Shown here: positions 8,602 to 18,097 of the stretch, piece after piece
Layout: each line of letters begins with the position of its first letter
How positions within the stretch are numbered: the stretch's first letter is position 1
DNA from: Candidatus Oleimmundimicrobium sp.
GTDB taxonomy: Bacteria; Actinomycetota; Aquicultoria; UBA3085; Oleimmundimicrobiaceae
DNA: 36,726 nucleotides
Direction: 5' to 3'
Assembly (NCBI RefSeq): GCF_030651595.1
Contig: NZ_JAUSCH010000046.1
Location: forward strand, 1-36,726
Program-made: the position numbers and the translations under genes
Notes under the pieces: model-generated
What the model saw: the letters and a program-made list of their open reading frames with translations, nothing else
What the model was told of the DNA's origin: nothing
The model's database searches: none

Positions 8602-9303
8602 TTAAATCCCCTTGCCTTCATTTAAAAATTCTTCCATTAACTTTGTACCTGAACTTGTACCTATACGAGTTGCTCCTGCTTCTATCATTGATAGAACTTG
8701 CTTATAAGTTTTTATTCCACCTGATGCTTTAATCCCAAACCGGTTGCCAACAACTTTCCTTATAAGAGCCACGTCTTCAACTTTAGCCCCTCCTGGACCA
8801 AAGCCAGTGGAAGTCTTAACAAAATCGGCCCCCGCTTTTTTCACCATTTCCGCAGCTTTTTTCTTCTCACCATCAGTTAAATAACATGTTTCAATTATCA
8901 CTTTCACAATCACATTTTTTAAATTAACTTCTTGCTTAGCTGAGTGCGCTGCTTCAACAACGGCAGCTATATCAAGATAAGCCTCATCAATATTTCCCAT
9001 TTTTAAGAGCCCCATATTTATAACCATATCTATCTCATTTGCACCACTTAAAATACTGCTTGCAGCTTCAAAACACTTTGCGGCTGTGGAGCTCGCTCCC
9101 AATGGAAAACCAACAACAGTAGCAGCGCCTACGCTTGTTCCTTTTAGTTTCTTTTTTACGAAAGGAACGAAATAAGAATTTACACAAACGGTGGCAAAAC
9201 TATACTTTATCGCCTCATCGCAGACAGAAAAAACATCGTCCACAGTTGCTTGAGGCTTTAAAATAGTATGATCTATATATTTCGCAAACTCTTCAGATGT
9301 CAC
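8602..9303 (-). CDS. deoC: Deoxyribose-phosphate aldolase
   Basis: Cleaves 2-deoxyribose-5-phosphate to glyceraldehyde-3-phosphate and acetaldehyde in deoxynucleoside catabolism. The 233 residues form a TIM barrel of normal size. The catalytic residues are visible: Asp92 in EIDMVIN, Lys134 in VIVKVIIET, the Schiff-base Lys163 in FVKTSTGFGPGGA, and Lys192 in GIKASGGI. The start is a GTG at 9303 with AAGGAGAG 4 bases upstream. The gene follows mgtE by 10 bases, and cytidine deaminase (cdd) lies a few genes upstream in the same run, which fits nucleoside salvage and breakdown. Confidence 0.96.
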   Translation of the reverse strand: MTSEEFAKYIDHTILKPQATVDDVFSVCDEAIKYSFATVCVNSYFVPFVKKKLKGTSVGAATVVGFPLGASSTAAKCFEAASSILSGANEIDMVINMGLLKMGNIDEAYLDIAAVVEAAHSAKQEVNLKNVIVKVIIETCYLTDGEKKKAAEMVKKAGADFVKTSTGFGPGGAKVEDVALIRKVVGNRFGIKASGGIKTYKQVLSMIEAGATRIGTSSGTKLMEEFLNEGKGI

Positions 9304-9313
9304 TTGTCTCTCC

Positions 9314-10684
9314 TTAAAAAACTGAATACTTTCCCAAAACTAAAGCAGCTATGTAAAAATATATAAATAAACTAATTGCATCCATAATCAATGCCAGAAA
9401 AGGATTGGAAGAAACTGCAGGGTCTATCCCCATTGAATTAAACAACAAAGGAGCTACTGTGCCGGTAAAAGCACCCAAAATTATTATCAAGACATTTGCC
9501 ACGGCAACAACTATTGCCAAAGGTAAATATTTTTGCCAAAAAAACGCAATTACGAAAAGTATACCACCCGTAATTATCCCCATCACCAAGGCGAGTCTCA
9601 TCTCTTTTATGATACGCAAAAATATAGCTTTCGAGTTAATATGCCCAATCGCTAAATCGCGCACTGCTACAGTTGATGCTTGAAATGAACAATTGCCACC
9701 AACTGAGGTCATACAGGCCCAATAAACAGCTAAGGCGGGCAATGTGGCCAATAAATATTTAAAATGTTCCGCAATGGTTCCCACAACAACGACCTCGCCC
9801 ACCACTGCTATAGCCAACCAGGGAAGCCTCGCTTGCAAAACTCTCGGGAACGGGCTCCGCATTACATCACTTTCTTCAATATCTATAGTACCAGATAATT
9901 TATACATATCCTCTGTAGCTTCATCTTCTACAACATCCAAAACATCATCGACGGTAATAACACCTAAAAGTCTTTGTTCTTGATCAACTACCGGTAATGC
10001 TAAAAGGTCATATTTTGAGATAATTTTAGCTGCTTCTTCCTGATCAACTCCAGCCTCAACATAAATAACGTTGGGATTCATAATGTCTTTTATTAATGTC
10101 TTGGGTGATGCTATTATTAAATCTCTTAAAGAGACTACTCCCACAAGCTGATTTTCGTCATTAACAACAAAAACATAATATATGTTTTCAATCTCAGGAG
10201 CCTTTTTTCTAAGCTCATCTATTGCTTCCTCGGTCGTTATGCTCTTTTTTAAGGTAACGACTTCAGGATTCATTAAGCCGCCGGCCGTTTTTTCATCATG
10301 TTTTAAAAGATTTCTAATTTCGGCTGCCGCTTCGGGCTTCATCACCTTAAAAATCTTCTCGGCTGTTTCCTTTGAAAGGTCTGCAATTAAATCGGCTCCA
10401 TCATCAGAAGGCATCTCATTTAAAATTTCGGAAATAGCTGAAATACTTAAACTTTCAGCTATGTCAACTTGGTCGTCTTCCTCCATCTCAAGCAATGTGT
10501 TAGCAGACTGATCCGGTGCCCAAACCTCGAATATCTTCTTTTGATCTCTCTCATCAAGATGAGTAACAACTTCAGCGGCATCGGCTGAATAAAGTTTTCC
10601 AAGAATGGTTGTAACCTTGGATAACTTATTTTCAGCAAGCAACCTATTTACAGTTTTTAAAATAATTTCATTTCTTTCTTCCAA
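9314..10684 (-). CDS. mgtE: Magnesium transporter MgtE
   Basis: Homodimeric Mg2+ channel of the inner membrane, gated by its cytosolic Mg2+-sensing domains. The order of parts is standard: a superhelical MgtE-N domain (about 1-130), two CBS repeats (about 131-255), then a five-helix pore domain (about 280-456). The pore region has the conserved SVGGNCSFQASTVAVRDL block (327-344). Asp435 in LIMDAISLF corresponds to the pore-lining aspartate of the family. The start is a TTG at 10684 with AGGGA about 4 bases upstream. It lies between era and deoC, and a CNNM/CorC-type protein, another magnesium-linked family, is encoded four genes upstream. Confidence 0.95.
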   Translation of the reverse strand: MEERNEIILKTVNRLLAENKLSKVTTILGKLYSADAAEVVTHLDERDQKKIFEVWAPDQSANTLLEMEEDDQVDIAESLSISAISEILNEMPSDDGADLIADLSKETAEKIFKVMKPEAAAEIRNLLKHDEKTAGGLMNPEVVTLKKSITTEEAIDELRKKAPEIENIYYVFVVNDENQLVGVVSLRDLIIASPKTLIKDIMNPNVIYVEAGVDQEEAAKIISKYDLLALPVVDQEQRLLGVITVDDVLDVVEDEATEDMYKLSGTIDIEESDVMRSPFPRVLQARLPWLAIAVVGEVVVVGTIAEHFKYLLATLPALAVYWACMTSVGGNCSFQASTVAVRDLAIGHINSKAIFLRIIKEMRLALVMGIITGGILFVIAFFWQKYLPLAIVVAVANVLIIILGAFTGTVAPLLFNSMGIDPAVSSNPFLALIMDAISLFIYFYIAALVLGKYSVF

Positions 10685-10705
10685 TTGTTCCCTACCTTGC
10701 GTTCG

Positions 10706-11596
10706 TTAGTAGCCCATCTCGCGAATTATATCTTCTCTGCTCCGCCACTTTTTTTTAACCTTAACCCAAAGACTTAAAAAAATTTGACTACCCAAGAGGT
10801 TTTCTATCTCTTCTCGAGCTCTTTGTCCAATCTCCTTAAGCATCTTGCCGCCCTTGCCAATAATTATTCCTTTTTGAGAATCCTTTTCTACAAAAATATA
10901 AGCTTCTACATCAACTATATCTTTATCCGTTCTTTTAGAAATACTTTCAACTTTTACCACAACACTATACGGCACTTCTTCTCTTGTTAGCTCCAAAACC
11001 TTCTCTCTAACAAATTCAGCAATGATAACCTTTTCGGGCTGGTCCGTAATAGTATCGTCAGGATAATACTTTGGTCCCTTTGGCAATAATTCAACAGTTT
11101 CATCTATCAAAACATTCAAATTGTCACCGTTTAAAGCCGAAATGGAAATGATTTTCTTAAACTGGCCAAGGTCCCGCGCAATTTCTTCTTGAGCACTTAA
11201 ATCAGCATGATTAATTTTATCTGTTTTATTTAAAACCAGAATAACCGGAGCATTAAGCTTATTTAATTCCTTGGCTATAAACGCATCTCCCCTACCGATA
11301 ACCTGAGAAGCATCAACTACAAAAATTACAACATCTACTTCTTTTAAAGCACTTCTAACCTTTTCGTTTAAACGTTCTCCCAACAAATCATGCGGTTTGT
11401 GTAACCCCGGAGTATCTATAAAGATAATTTGAGCATCCGGCCGATTTAAAATACATCTAATTTTATGACGAGTAGTTTGAGGTTTATCAGATGTTATAAC
11501 AACTTTCTGTTTCATAAGAGAGTTAACTAAAGTAGATTTACCCGTATTTGGCCTTCCCACTATGGCCACAAACCCGCTCTTAAAATTATCGTTCAT
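10706..11596 (-). CDS. era: GTPase Era
   Basis: Ribosome-assembly GTPase that binds the 3' end of 16S rRNA. It is 296 residues long. The G motifs are visible: G1 GRPNTGKS (14-21), G3 DTPG (61-64), G4 NKTD (123-126) and a SAL G5 near 153. A C-terminal KH domain follows, with GKGGKMLKEIGQRAREEI. The ATG at 11596 is preceded by GGAGG about 11 bases upstream, a long spacing. It sits 6 bases after the acetyltransferase gene in a tight run with cdd and the CBS protein. YbeY and PhoH, other RNA maturation factors, are encoded in the same cluster, as in many bacteria. Confidence 0.97.
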   Translation of the reverse strand: MNDNFKSGFVAIVGRPNTGKSTLVNSLMKQKVVITSDKPQTTRHKIRCILNRPDAQIIFIDTPGLHKPHDLLGERLNEKVRSALKEVDVVIFVVDASQVIGRGDAFIAKELNKLNAPVILVLNKTDKINHADLSAQEEIARDLGQFKKIISISALNGDNLNVLIDETVELLPKGPKYYPDDTITDQPEKVIIAEFVREKVLELTREEVPYSVVVKVESISKRTDKDIVDVEAYIFVEKDSQKGIIIGKGGKMLKEIGQRAREEIENLLGSQIFLSLWVKVKKKWRSREDIIREMGY

Positions 11597-11602
11597 TTAA
11601 AT

Positions 11603-12058
11603 TTAATCCTCCCCAAAACTTAACTTCATGAGCAATCTATTATTTCCCGGCCCATATTCATTTTTCAAATAATCCGTTCTTACAAAACCCAACTTTTCAT
11701 ATAGATTTAAAGCCGCTTCGTTGACAGGGGAAACCGTTGTCTTTACCTCTTTTAACCCTTCTTCTCTTAAAAGTTCAATAATTTTCGTTAAAAAAAATTT
11801 GCCCAAGCCTTTCCCTCTTTTATCTTGGCATATAGAAAAACTTACTAAAAAAACTCGTTTTATCTCATTCCAGTCTCTGATAAATTCCGCTAAACCTTCA
11901 ATTTTCCCATCTTCTTCCAAGATATAAACCTTGCCATATCTGATAAAAACAGGGAGGGTCCATTCATCCAATCCTCCTTGTCCAAAAGCTTCTTTTTCTA
12001 AAAAAACAAGTTTCTTAATTAAGTTAAAGTCAACTTTTTTAACAACTTTTACTTCCAA
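11603..12058 (-). CDS. GNAT-family N-acetyltransferase
   Basis: A 151-residue GCN5-related acetyltransferase. The acetyl-CoA binding motif is in KRGKGLGKFFLTKIIELL (the Q/RxxGxG/A-type loop). The C-terminal EAALNLYEKLGFVRTDYLKNEYGPGNN is the usual NxxAxxLYxxxGF motif, as in RimI-like enzymes. The substrate is not evident. The TTG start at 12058 lies inside the 3' end of cdd (20-base overlap), with AAGGAGG 12 bases upstream, pointing to translational coupling. A RimI role in acetylating ribosomal protein is possible but cannot be claimed. Confidence 0.85.
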   Translation of the reverse strand: MEVKVVKKVDFNLIKKLVFLEKEAFGQGGLDEWTLPVFIRYGKVYILEEDGKIEGLAEFIRDWNEIKRVFLVSFSICQDKRGKGLGKFFLTKIIELLREEGLKEVKTTVSPVNEAALNLYEKLGFVRTDYLKNEYGPGNNRLLMKLSFGED

Positions 12059-12458
12059 AAACGGGATTACCCTCCTTATGTGAAGAAAAAGCTTCAGGCA
12101 AAAGGTCTCTTATTTTTGCCTTTTTAATCTCTTTCTTCTTGTTCACCACTATAATCTCTAGGTCGCAACCAAACTCCCATAGAGCTTGCCTACATGCCCC
12201 ACATGGAAAACAAAATTCTTCGGAATCAGAAACTAAAATTAAGGATTCAAAGTCCCGGCACTTTTCTGAAACTGCTTTAAATAAAGCAACCCTTTCCGCG
12301 CACATAGACAACCCGTAAGAGGCATTTTCCACATTACATCCGATAAATTTTCGACCATCTTTAACTATCAAAACAGCTCCAACCTTAAAATTAGAGTATG
12401 GAGCATATGCATTCTCTTTCGCTTTAAAAGCCAAATCAATCAAATCATTTATCTTCAC
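12039..12458 (-). CDS. cdd: Cytidine deaminase
   Basis: Zinc enzyme deaminating cytidine and deoxycytidine to uridine and deoxyuridine. At 139 residues it is the tetrameric short form. Zinc and catalytic residues are visible: Cys53-Ala-Glu55 (CAERVALFKAV) and PCGAC with Cys86 and Cys89. The substrate-binding NVENASYG stretch is at 42-49. The GTG start at 12458 overlaps the end of the upstream CBS gene by 14 bases, with GAGG about 12 bases upstream. The downstream acetyltransferase overlaps its end. The cdd-era adjacency is typical of Gram-positives; here one GNAT gene intervenes. Confidence 0.95.
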   Translation of the reverse strand: MKINDLIDLAFKAKENAYAPYSNFKVGAVLIVKDGRKFIGCNVENASYGLSMCAERVALFKAVSEKCRDFESLILVSDSEEFCFPCGACRQALWEFGCDLEIIVVNKKKEIKKAKIRDLLPEAFSSHKEGNPVFGSKSC

Positions 12459-13752
12459 AATCTATATCATCCTCTTCTTTTTCAAATTCACTCTTAGTAA
12501 TTAAAATCTTCGAGATACGCCTTTTAATAACTCTTTCTACTGTAAAAGTTAAATTATATTTCGAATCAATTTTGAAATCGACCTTCTCTCCAGAAGTGGG
12601 AATTTTGCCAATTAAATCATAAACAAACCCTCCAATTGTTTCGCACTCCATATCGGGCAAATTTATTCCTAAAATTTCATTAATTTCATCCAAGCTCACC
12701 CGCGCATCAACTCGTATATTATTATCATCTATCCGCTCAACCATTACCATTTCTAAATCATACTCATCAAATATTTCGCCAACTATCTCCTCCAAAATGT
12801 CTTCTATGGTAACAATGCCAGCAGTCCCTCCGTATTCATCAACGACTATGGCCATGTGAGTCTTCCTGTTTCTTAGTTCTCTTAATAAATCATCCAGTTT
12901 CATTGTTTCAGGAACATAGTAAGCCGGGTGCATTAAATCTTTTAGAGGAGCAGAAAGCCTGTCGCTCTTAGGCCGCGCGAGTAAATCCTTCGCATAAATA
13001 ATTCCCACTACATTATCGACAGTTTTTTCATATACAGGAATTCTGGAATGTCCTTTCTCAATTATTAAATCCAGCAACTCTTTAATCAAAGCGGTACTTT
13101 CTATAGCTACTATATCTATTCTTGGAACCATAATCTCTTTTGCCATGGTGTCCCCAAATTCAAAAATACTGTGAATCATTTCTTTTTCTTCTTCTTCAAT
13201 CACACCCGCTTCCTCGCCAACCGTAACCAAGGTTTTTATCTCCTCTTCAGTAATAAAAGTTCCTTTTTTTAAAGGTTTACCTCCAATAAGTTTAATCAAA
13301 AGATTGGCAAGAACTGTCAAAAAATGGACGATGGGATATAGGGTGACAGATAAAATTAACACTGGTTTTGCTACAAACAATGAAATTTTTTCAGCATTCT
13401 GGGTGGCAAAAGTCTTTGGCGTTATCTCTCCGTAAAGAAGGACCAAAAAAGTAACGATACCAGTTGAAATAGCAACAGCATAATGGGAAACATATCTGGA
13501 CACAAACATTGTAGCCAATGAAGCCGCTCCAATATTTACAACATTGTTGAGAAAAAGTATGGCTGCTAAAAATCTATCCGGTTTATCTAATAACCTTTCG
13601 AGCACAATTGCTCTATTGTCTCCTTTTTTGGCAAGAGACCTTACTCTTATCTTATTTACTGAGATAAGAGCTGTTTCAGCCATAGAAGAAAACGCAGACA
13701 AAAAAAGCAATATTAAAAACCCAACTAATTGAGATAAAATATTTAATTCCAA
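12445..13752 (-). CDS. CNNM/CorC-HlyC family membrane protein (DUF21 + CBS pair + transporter-associated domain)
   Basis: 435 residues in the order DUF21 transmembrane domain (about 1-190, four hydrophobic helices with [14 protein letters not shown]), a CBS pair (about 205-330, including [12 protein letters not shown] and [23 protein letters not shown]), and a C-terminal CorC/HlyC domain (about 340-420). Family members are linked to magnesium efflux or resistance; older annotations call them hemolysins without good basis. The TTG start at 13752 has GGAGGAG 8 bases upstream. The gene overlaps cdd by 14 bases. Together with mgtE nearby it suggests that magnesium homeostasis genes are clustered here. 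Confidence 0.92.
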   Translation of the reverse strand: MELNILSQLVGFLILLFLSAFSSMAETALISVNKIRVRSLAKKGDNRAIVLERLLDKPDRFLAAILFLNNVVNIGAASLATMFVSRYVSHYAVAISTGIVTFLVLLYGEITPKTFATQNAEKISLFVAKPVLILSVTLYPIVHFLTVLANLLIKLIGGKPLKKGTFITEEEIKTLVTVGEEAGVIEEEEKEMIHSIFEFGDTMAKEIMVPRIDIVAIESTALIKELLDLIIEKGHSRIPVYEKTVDNVVGIIYAKDLLARPKSDRLSAPLKDLMHPAYYVPETMKLDDLLRELRNRKTHMAIVVDEYGGTAGIVTIEDILEEIVGEIFDEYDLEMVMVERIDDNNIRVDARVSLDEINEILGINLPDMECETIGGFVYDLIGKIPTSGEKVDFKIDSKYNLTFTVERVIKRRISKILITKSEFEKEEDDIDCEDK

Positions 13753-13768
13753 TGTAAATACTCCTCCG

Positions 13769-14470
13769 TTAAAAATAAAATAATTGAAATAACAGTGTTG
13801 TGACTAAGAATCCAAAAATAGATCCAACCAAAACTTGGGGCCAAGAATGTACACCAGATTGAATCCGGCTATGAGCTATAATGAGCGCCATAAAGAACGC
13901 CAAAGTTGTCAAAATAATATTGTTGCCGATAAAAGCAATTGCCGCAGCCGCACTAAATGCAAGAGCGCTGTGCCCACTAGGCCATCCCCCCTCAAGAAAA
14001 TTTCTATGACCTGCCCAAGCTTTAAGCGCAATTACTAAAATCCCAACTAAAAGTAGAGCCGTGATGGTCAAATGAATTGGCGCTTCTTTTATCTTTTGAA
14101 AAAAAGACGATGTAATTTGACTTAAAAGCGGAAAAAATACAAAATATCCAACCAGCAAAGCGTTTATGCTTGCAAGCAAAACTGCCGCAGCAGCAACATC
14201 TTTAGCAATTTTCGCTAAAGGATCAAAAGAAGTAATTGTAATATCAATACTATACTCTATCGCAGTATTTAATAGTTCGGCGGAGACCACCAATGATATA
14301 GCAAAAAGAATCAACATAAACTCGATACGGCTAACTCCCAAAACAAGGCTAGACATCAAAACAATTATTGCAGCTAAAAAATGTATTCTTATGTTTTGCT
14401 GAGTCCTTAAAACATATATGATGCCTTCAATAGCGTTATTGAAACTTTTTATCAAAGAGCGATCTTTCAT
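13769..14470 (-). CDS. dgkA: DgkA-type lipid kinase fused to a PAP2-type phosphatase domain
   Basis: Two domains in 233 residues. The N-terminal DgkA-like part (1-115) has three helices, the ELLNTAIEYSID motif (65-76) and AKIAKDVAAAAVL. In Gram-positives this family phosphorylates undecaprenol. The C-terminal PAP2-like part has PSGHSA (164-169) and SRIQSGVHSWPQVLVG (201-216). The usual aspartate or glutamate after the motif 3 histidine is Gln212 here, so phosphatase activity may be altered. Having both activities in one chain suggests undecaprenol/undecaprenyl phosphate recycling. Its ATG overlaps the ybeY stop by four bases (ATGA), indicating coupling. Confidence 0.9.
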   Translation of the reverse strand: MKDRSLIKSFNNAIEGIIYVLRTQQNIRIHFLAAIIVLMSSLVLGVSRIEFMLILFAISLVVSAELLNTAIEYSIDITITSFDPLAKIAKDVAAAAVLLASINALLVGYFVFFPLLSQITSSFFQKIKEAPIHLTITALLLVGILVIALKAWAGHRNFLEGGWPSGHSALAFSAAAAIAFIGNNIILTTLAFFMALIIAHSRIQSGVHSWPQVLVGSIFGFLVTTLLFQLFYF

Positions 14471-14928
14471 TTAGCACCAAACCTATTTTGTGCAAATTTA
14501 CTTAAAATTTCTTTTTCTCGTGCTTTCATAAGTTTTTTATCCTTATAATCAACATGGTCATATCCAAGTAAATGCAATATCCCATGAACAAGCAACAAAT
14601 TTAATTCTTCTTCTAAAGAATGGCTGTCCTCCAAGACATTCCGCTGCGCAACGGTGGGGCAAATTATAACATCACCGAGTATTAGGGGCCGTTCTGTTTT
14701 GCCCGGTGGCATTTTTTCATATAAAGGAAAAGAGAGCACGTCTGTGGGCTCTTCAACCCCTCTATATTGAAGATTAAGTCTCTCTATTTCTTCCTCATCC
14801 ATAAAAACTATACTCAATTCAGCTGATGAATCAATCTCCTCGGAAACCAAAGTAAATTCAGCTAATTTTTTTAAAGGTGCTAAATCTATTTCTACCCTAT
14901 CTTGCCTATTATTTATTAGAATTTCCAT
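14467..14928 (-). CDS. ybeY: Endoribonuclease YbeY (rRNA maturation factor)
   Basis: Metal-dependent single-strand endoribonuclease needed for 16S rRNA 3' maturation and ribosome quality control. The zinc site HGILHLLGYDH is unmistakable, and PTDVLSFP is the second family motif. I chose the ATG at 14928 (153 residues), which overlaps the end of pgpH by 20 bases; a TTG ten codons upstream is also open. AAAGG lies about 10 bases before the ATG. It is flanked by pgpH and dgkA, with phoH upstream, the conserved phoH-pgpH-ybeY-dgkA order. Confidence 0.96.
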   Translation of the reverse strand: MEILINNRQDRVEIDLAPLKKLAEFTLVSEEIDSSAELSIVFMDEEEIERLNLQYRGVEEPTDVLSFPLYEKMPPGKTERPLILGDVIICPTVAQRNVLEDSHSLEEELNLLLVHGILHLLGYDHVDYKDKKLMKAREKEILSKFAQNRFGAK

Positions 14929-17071
14929 AATTAAGCATGCCTTTCGAAGAAGAAACAACTTTTAAATCAGGATATTCAATTCTAGAATGATAGATGCTGG
15001 AAAGTGTTTGAGTAAATGATTCAGCAACTTTGTTAAGCTCGTTAAGTGTTAAGTTGCTCTTATCAAGCTGACCATCATTTAGTTTGTCTTGAATAATTTT
15101 CCTGGTAAGTTGTTCTAATCTAGCTGGTGATAATTTGGAGATTGTTCTGGCAGCTGCCTCAACAGAATCAGCAATCATAATAATTGCTGATTCTTTAGTT
15201 GCTGGTTTTTCACCTGAATAACGAAATTCAACTTCCGATACCTCGTGTTTACTCTCTTCTTTTTTAGCCCTATGGTAAAAATAAGTTATCAAACTAGTGC
15301 CATGATGCTGCTCAATAATTTCTATAATTTCCTTAGGAAGCCTATGTTTCTTGGCCATCTCAACCCCATCTTTTACGTGAGCGTTAATGATTAAAAAGCT
15401 CAAGTTAGGGTTAGTTTTATCGTGAGGATTTTCGCTACATATCTGGTTTTCAACAAAGAAAAAAGGTCGTTTTAATTTACCAATATCATGATAATAGCTG
15501 CCAACACGAGCAAGAAGTGGATTTGCTCCTATTTCTTCTGCTGCGGCCTCAGCTAAATTGCCCACCATAACACTATGGTTATATGTTCCAGGCGCATCTA
15601 TCATAAGCTTACGTAACAATGGTTGTGTTGAATTTGCTAACTCCAGCAACTTAATATCTGTAGTTATGTGAAATCCCGATTCTAAAAACGGCAAGGCACC
15701 GATAGCTAGTATAGCTGAAGATATTCCACCAGCTAAACCCCATCCTATGTTTTTGAAAGCACCAAAAACATTAATATTTGAAATTAAACTTACAACGAAA
15801 CAAAGACCAGCAAGAACTGATCCCAACCAAATTCCCGCTCTAGCAAGATCCCCTCTATGAACAACGTCTGAGACTAAATAAATTGCGAACAACCCACCTA
15901 AAATGGAAACAGTTAAATACTGTAGATTGTTCCCCAAAATTTGACCGGTTATTATGCTTGACAATATCAACATAATAATTCCAATTCGTGGGTTAAGAAG
16001 AATGGTGGTAAGCATTACGATAGCAGCTACCGGAATAAGATAACTAGGGAAAAATGGAGTTATAATTTTAGCAATTAAAGTAACAGATACTAAAAGAATT
16101 CCCAGTAAAAACAAGTAAGAAACATTATCATAAATTTCTTTATGGAATTTATAAATATAAACTGCAAAAATAAATATCATGCCTAATATCAATAAAATCG
16201 TGCCGATAATCTTATTGACCTCTATCCCTTTTTTGAGCAATCCAAGCTCCGCTAAAATCTTAATTTGTTCATCTGTGACAATCTCCCCTTCTCTTACTAT
16301 TATTTCACCTGCAACTTTTTTAATGGTATATGGTTCAACCTTAGCTACGGCTTCATTTCTTAATTTTTGTGTTTGCTCAACATCATAATAATAATTAGGT
16401 TCAATAAATGCTCCCCCAATTTCAGTCGCCGCTTCTATTTGCGCGGGCGATAAAGTTAGAGTGGCAGCCATTCGGTCCAATTCCATTTTTTTATCAACTA
16501 AATCCTCTTCCATAATATTTCTGCTCATAACTTGAGTAACAATGCTAATGGTTTTTTCCTCTAAATTTTTGATTTCATCGTCCGATATTGTAAGACAAGT
16601 CGTGAGGGTTTTTTCAGAAATTGCGTAACCGGCTTTTTCTTTAAGAGCAGCTAAACTTGCTTCTAAAAGTTCTTTTTCGTTAGTGGGTTTAACTTTGTCA
16701 TCATCTTTGGATAAAAGCTCGGCTTTAACATTTTTAACTTGCTTAAAAATGTTTGTAATATTTTCTTGAACTCGAGTTACGGCAGTAACGTCCCTCTTAT
16801 ATACTTCTTCAACGCTTGCCTCAACTGCTTCTTTCTGTTCTTTTGTTTTTTCAGCATCAATAAACTCTACTGTTCTAGAGGCCTTTACAGTCTCTGGACT
16901 TGGTTTCCCTGCTTCGATATCAATCGTTTCAGGAATAAAATCAAAAGCAAGAATGCCCGTTAATATAATAAAAACTGCGAATCCCAAAACAATTCTCTGA
17001 AGATTTTTATTTTTTAAAAACTTATTTTTTAAAAATGCTTCTTTTGCCTCGTTTAGAACATGTACTACCAC
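14909..17071 (-). CDS. pgpH: PgpH/YqfF-type 7TM-HD cyclic-di-AMP phosphodiesterase
   Basis: Membrane-anchored HD-domain hydrolase; characterised relatives degrade cyclic-di-AMP. From the chosen start (720 residues): one N-terminal membrane helix (about 27-44), a large extracytoplasmic 7TMR-HDED domain (to about 280), seven membrane helices (about 285-460), and a cytoplasmic HD domain with NHSVMV (498-503), the His-Asp pair 528-529 in YYHDIGKLKRP, and EQHHGTSL. I chose the GTG at 17071 because AGGAG lies 7 bases upstream; the frame is open to a TTG at 17137 inside phoH but without a Shine-Dalgarno. It lies 28 bases after phoH and overlaps ybeY. Confidence 0.93.
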   Translation of the reverse strand: MVVHVLNEAKEAFLKNKFLKNKNLQRIVLGFAVFIILTGILAFDFIPETIDIEAGKPSPETVKASRTVEFIDAEKTKEQKEAVEASVEEVYKRDVTAVTRVQENITNIFKQVKNVKAELLSKDDDKVKPTNEKELLEASLAALKEKAGYAISEKTLTTCLTISDDEIKNLEEKTISIVTQVMSRNIMEEDLVDKKMELDRMAATLTLSPAQIEAATEIGGAFIEPNYYYDVEQTQKLRNEAVAKVEPYTIKKVAGEIIVREGEIVTDEQIKILAELGLLKKGIEVNKIIGTILLILGMIFIFAVYIYKFHKEIYDNVSYLFLLGILLVSVTLIAKIITPFFPSYLIPVAAIVMLTTILLNPRIGIIMLILSSIITGQILGNNLQYLTVSILGGLFAIYLVSDVVHRGDLARAGIWLGSVLAGLCFVVSLISNINVFGAFKNIGWGLAGGISSAILAIGALPFLESGFHITTDIKLLELANSTQPLLRKLMIDAPGTYNHSVMVGNLAEAAAEEIGANPLLARVGSYYHDIGKLKRPFFFVENQICSENPHDKTNPNLSFLIINAHVKDGVEMAKKHRLPKEIIEIIEQHHGTSLITYFYHRAKKEESKHEVSEVEFRYSGEKPATKESAIIMIADSVEAAARTISKLSPARLEQLTRKIIQDKLNDGQLDKSNLTLNELNKVAESFTQTLSSIYHSRIEYPDLKVVSSSKGMLNYGNSNK

Positions 17072-17099
17072 TTTAATTCTCCTCAAAAATTTACTGTTT

Positions 17100-18062
17100 T
17101 TAAGTTTTCTTTTCCTTAAATTCCCTATAAACCTCAACTATTTTTTGAACCAACTTATGTCTAACAACATCATCGGCTGTTAAATGAATAAACGCAATAT
17201 TATCAAGTTCTTTTAATATTTTTTCGATAATAACTAGTCCAGAGTGAACATCTCGTGGTAAATCAACCTGAGTTACATCTCCCGTTACAACAATCTTTGA
17301 ACCAAAACCTAACCGTGTTAAAAACATCTTCATCTGTTCGGGAGAAGTATTTTGAGCTTCATCTAAAAGTATGAATGAATCGTTAAGCGTTCTCCCTCGC
17401 ATATACGCAAGAGGTGCAACTTCTATGATCCCCTGCTCCATCATTTTTTGAAATTGTTCGGTATCCATCATATCATACAAAGCATCAAAAAGAGGTCGCA
17501 GATAAGGGTCAACCTTTTCAAACAATGTTCCGGGCAAATACCCCAACTTCTCTCCCGCTTCAACGGCTGGCCGAGTTAGGATGATTCGAGAAACCGATTG
17601 ATCTTTTAAGGCCTTTATGGCCATTGCCATAGCTAAATAAGTTTTACCTGTTCCCGCGGGGCCAATTGCAAAAGTTATGGTATTCTTTCTAATAGCATCA
17701 ATATAGTTTTTTTGGCCAGCTGTTTTGGGCCTGATAATCCTGCCTCGATGAACAAGTATTTTATCGGTAAAAATATCTTTTGGGGAAATTTTTGCTTCAT
17801 TAAAAACTAACCCTATTGTTTGTTCTACAACTTGTTTATCAAGGTGACTGTCAGCTTCCAATATACTCAATAACTCTTTAAAAATCCCAGCTGCCACATT
17901 TACTTCATCTTCTTTTCCAGTAATCGAAATCTCATTACCTCTTACTAAAATTTCACCATTAAATTTCGATTCAATTAAGTTAAGAAATTTATCATTGTGT
18001 CCTAAAAGAGCAACCATCGGTTGATTCTCTGAAACTAAAATCTTTATCCGTTTAGTTTTCAA
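17100..18062 (-). CDS. phoH: PhoH-like ATPase (PhoL type)
   Basis: Cytoplasmic ATPase related to helicase superfamily 1, linked genetically to YbeY and RNA metabolism. The 320 residues contain an N-terminal KH-like region (about 1-70), Walker A GPAGTGKT (134-141), and the Walker B region FILLDEAQNTSPEQMKMFLTRLG followed by KIVVTGD. The start is a TTG at 18062 with GAGGA about 10 bases upstream. An extended -10 promoter lies just upstream. It heads the phoH-pgpH-ybeY-dgkA block. Confidence 0.95.
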   Translation of the reverse strand: MKTKRIKILVSENQPMVALLGHNDKFLNLIESKFNGEILVRGNEISITGKEDEVNVAAGIFKELLSILEADSHLDKQVVEQTIGLVFNEAKISPKDIFTDKILVHRGRIIRPKTAGQKNYIDAIRKNTITFAIGPAGTGKTYLAMAMAIKALKDQSVSRIILTRPAVEAGEKLGYLPGTLFEKVDPYLRPLFDALYDMMDTEQFQKMMEQGIIEVAPLAYMRGRTLNDSFILLDEAQNTSPEQMKMFLTRLGFGSKIVVTGDVTQVDLPRDVHSGLVIIEKILKELDNIAFIHLTADDVVRHKLVQKIVEVYREFKEKKT

Positions 18063-18097
18063 TCCAATATTTCCTCACTTTAAAAACTATTAATGAA

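Noticed and set aside
14928-14958. TTG at 14958 as the ybeY start
   Set aside because: It has no Shine-Dalgarno and would add ten residues not typical of YbeY; the ATG at 14928 gives the usual N-terminus.
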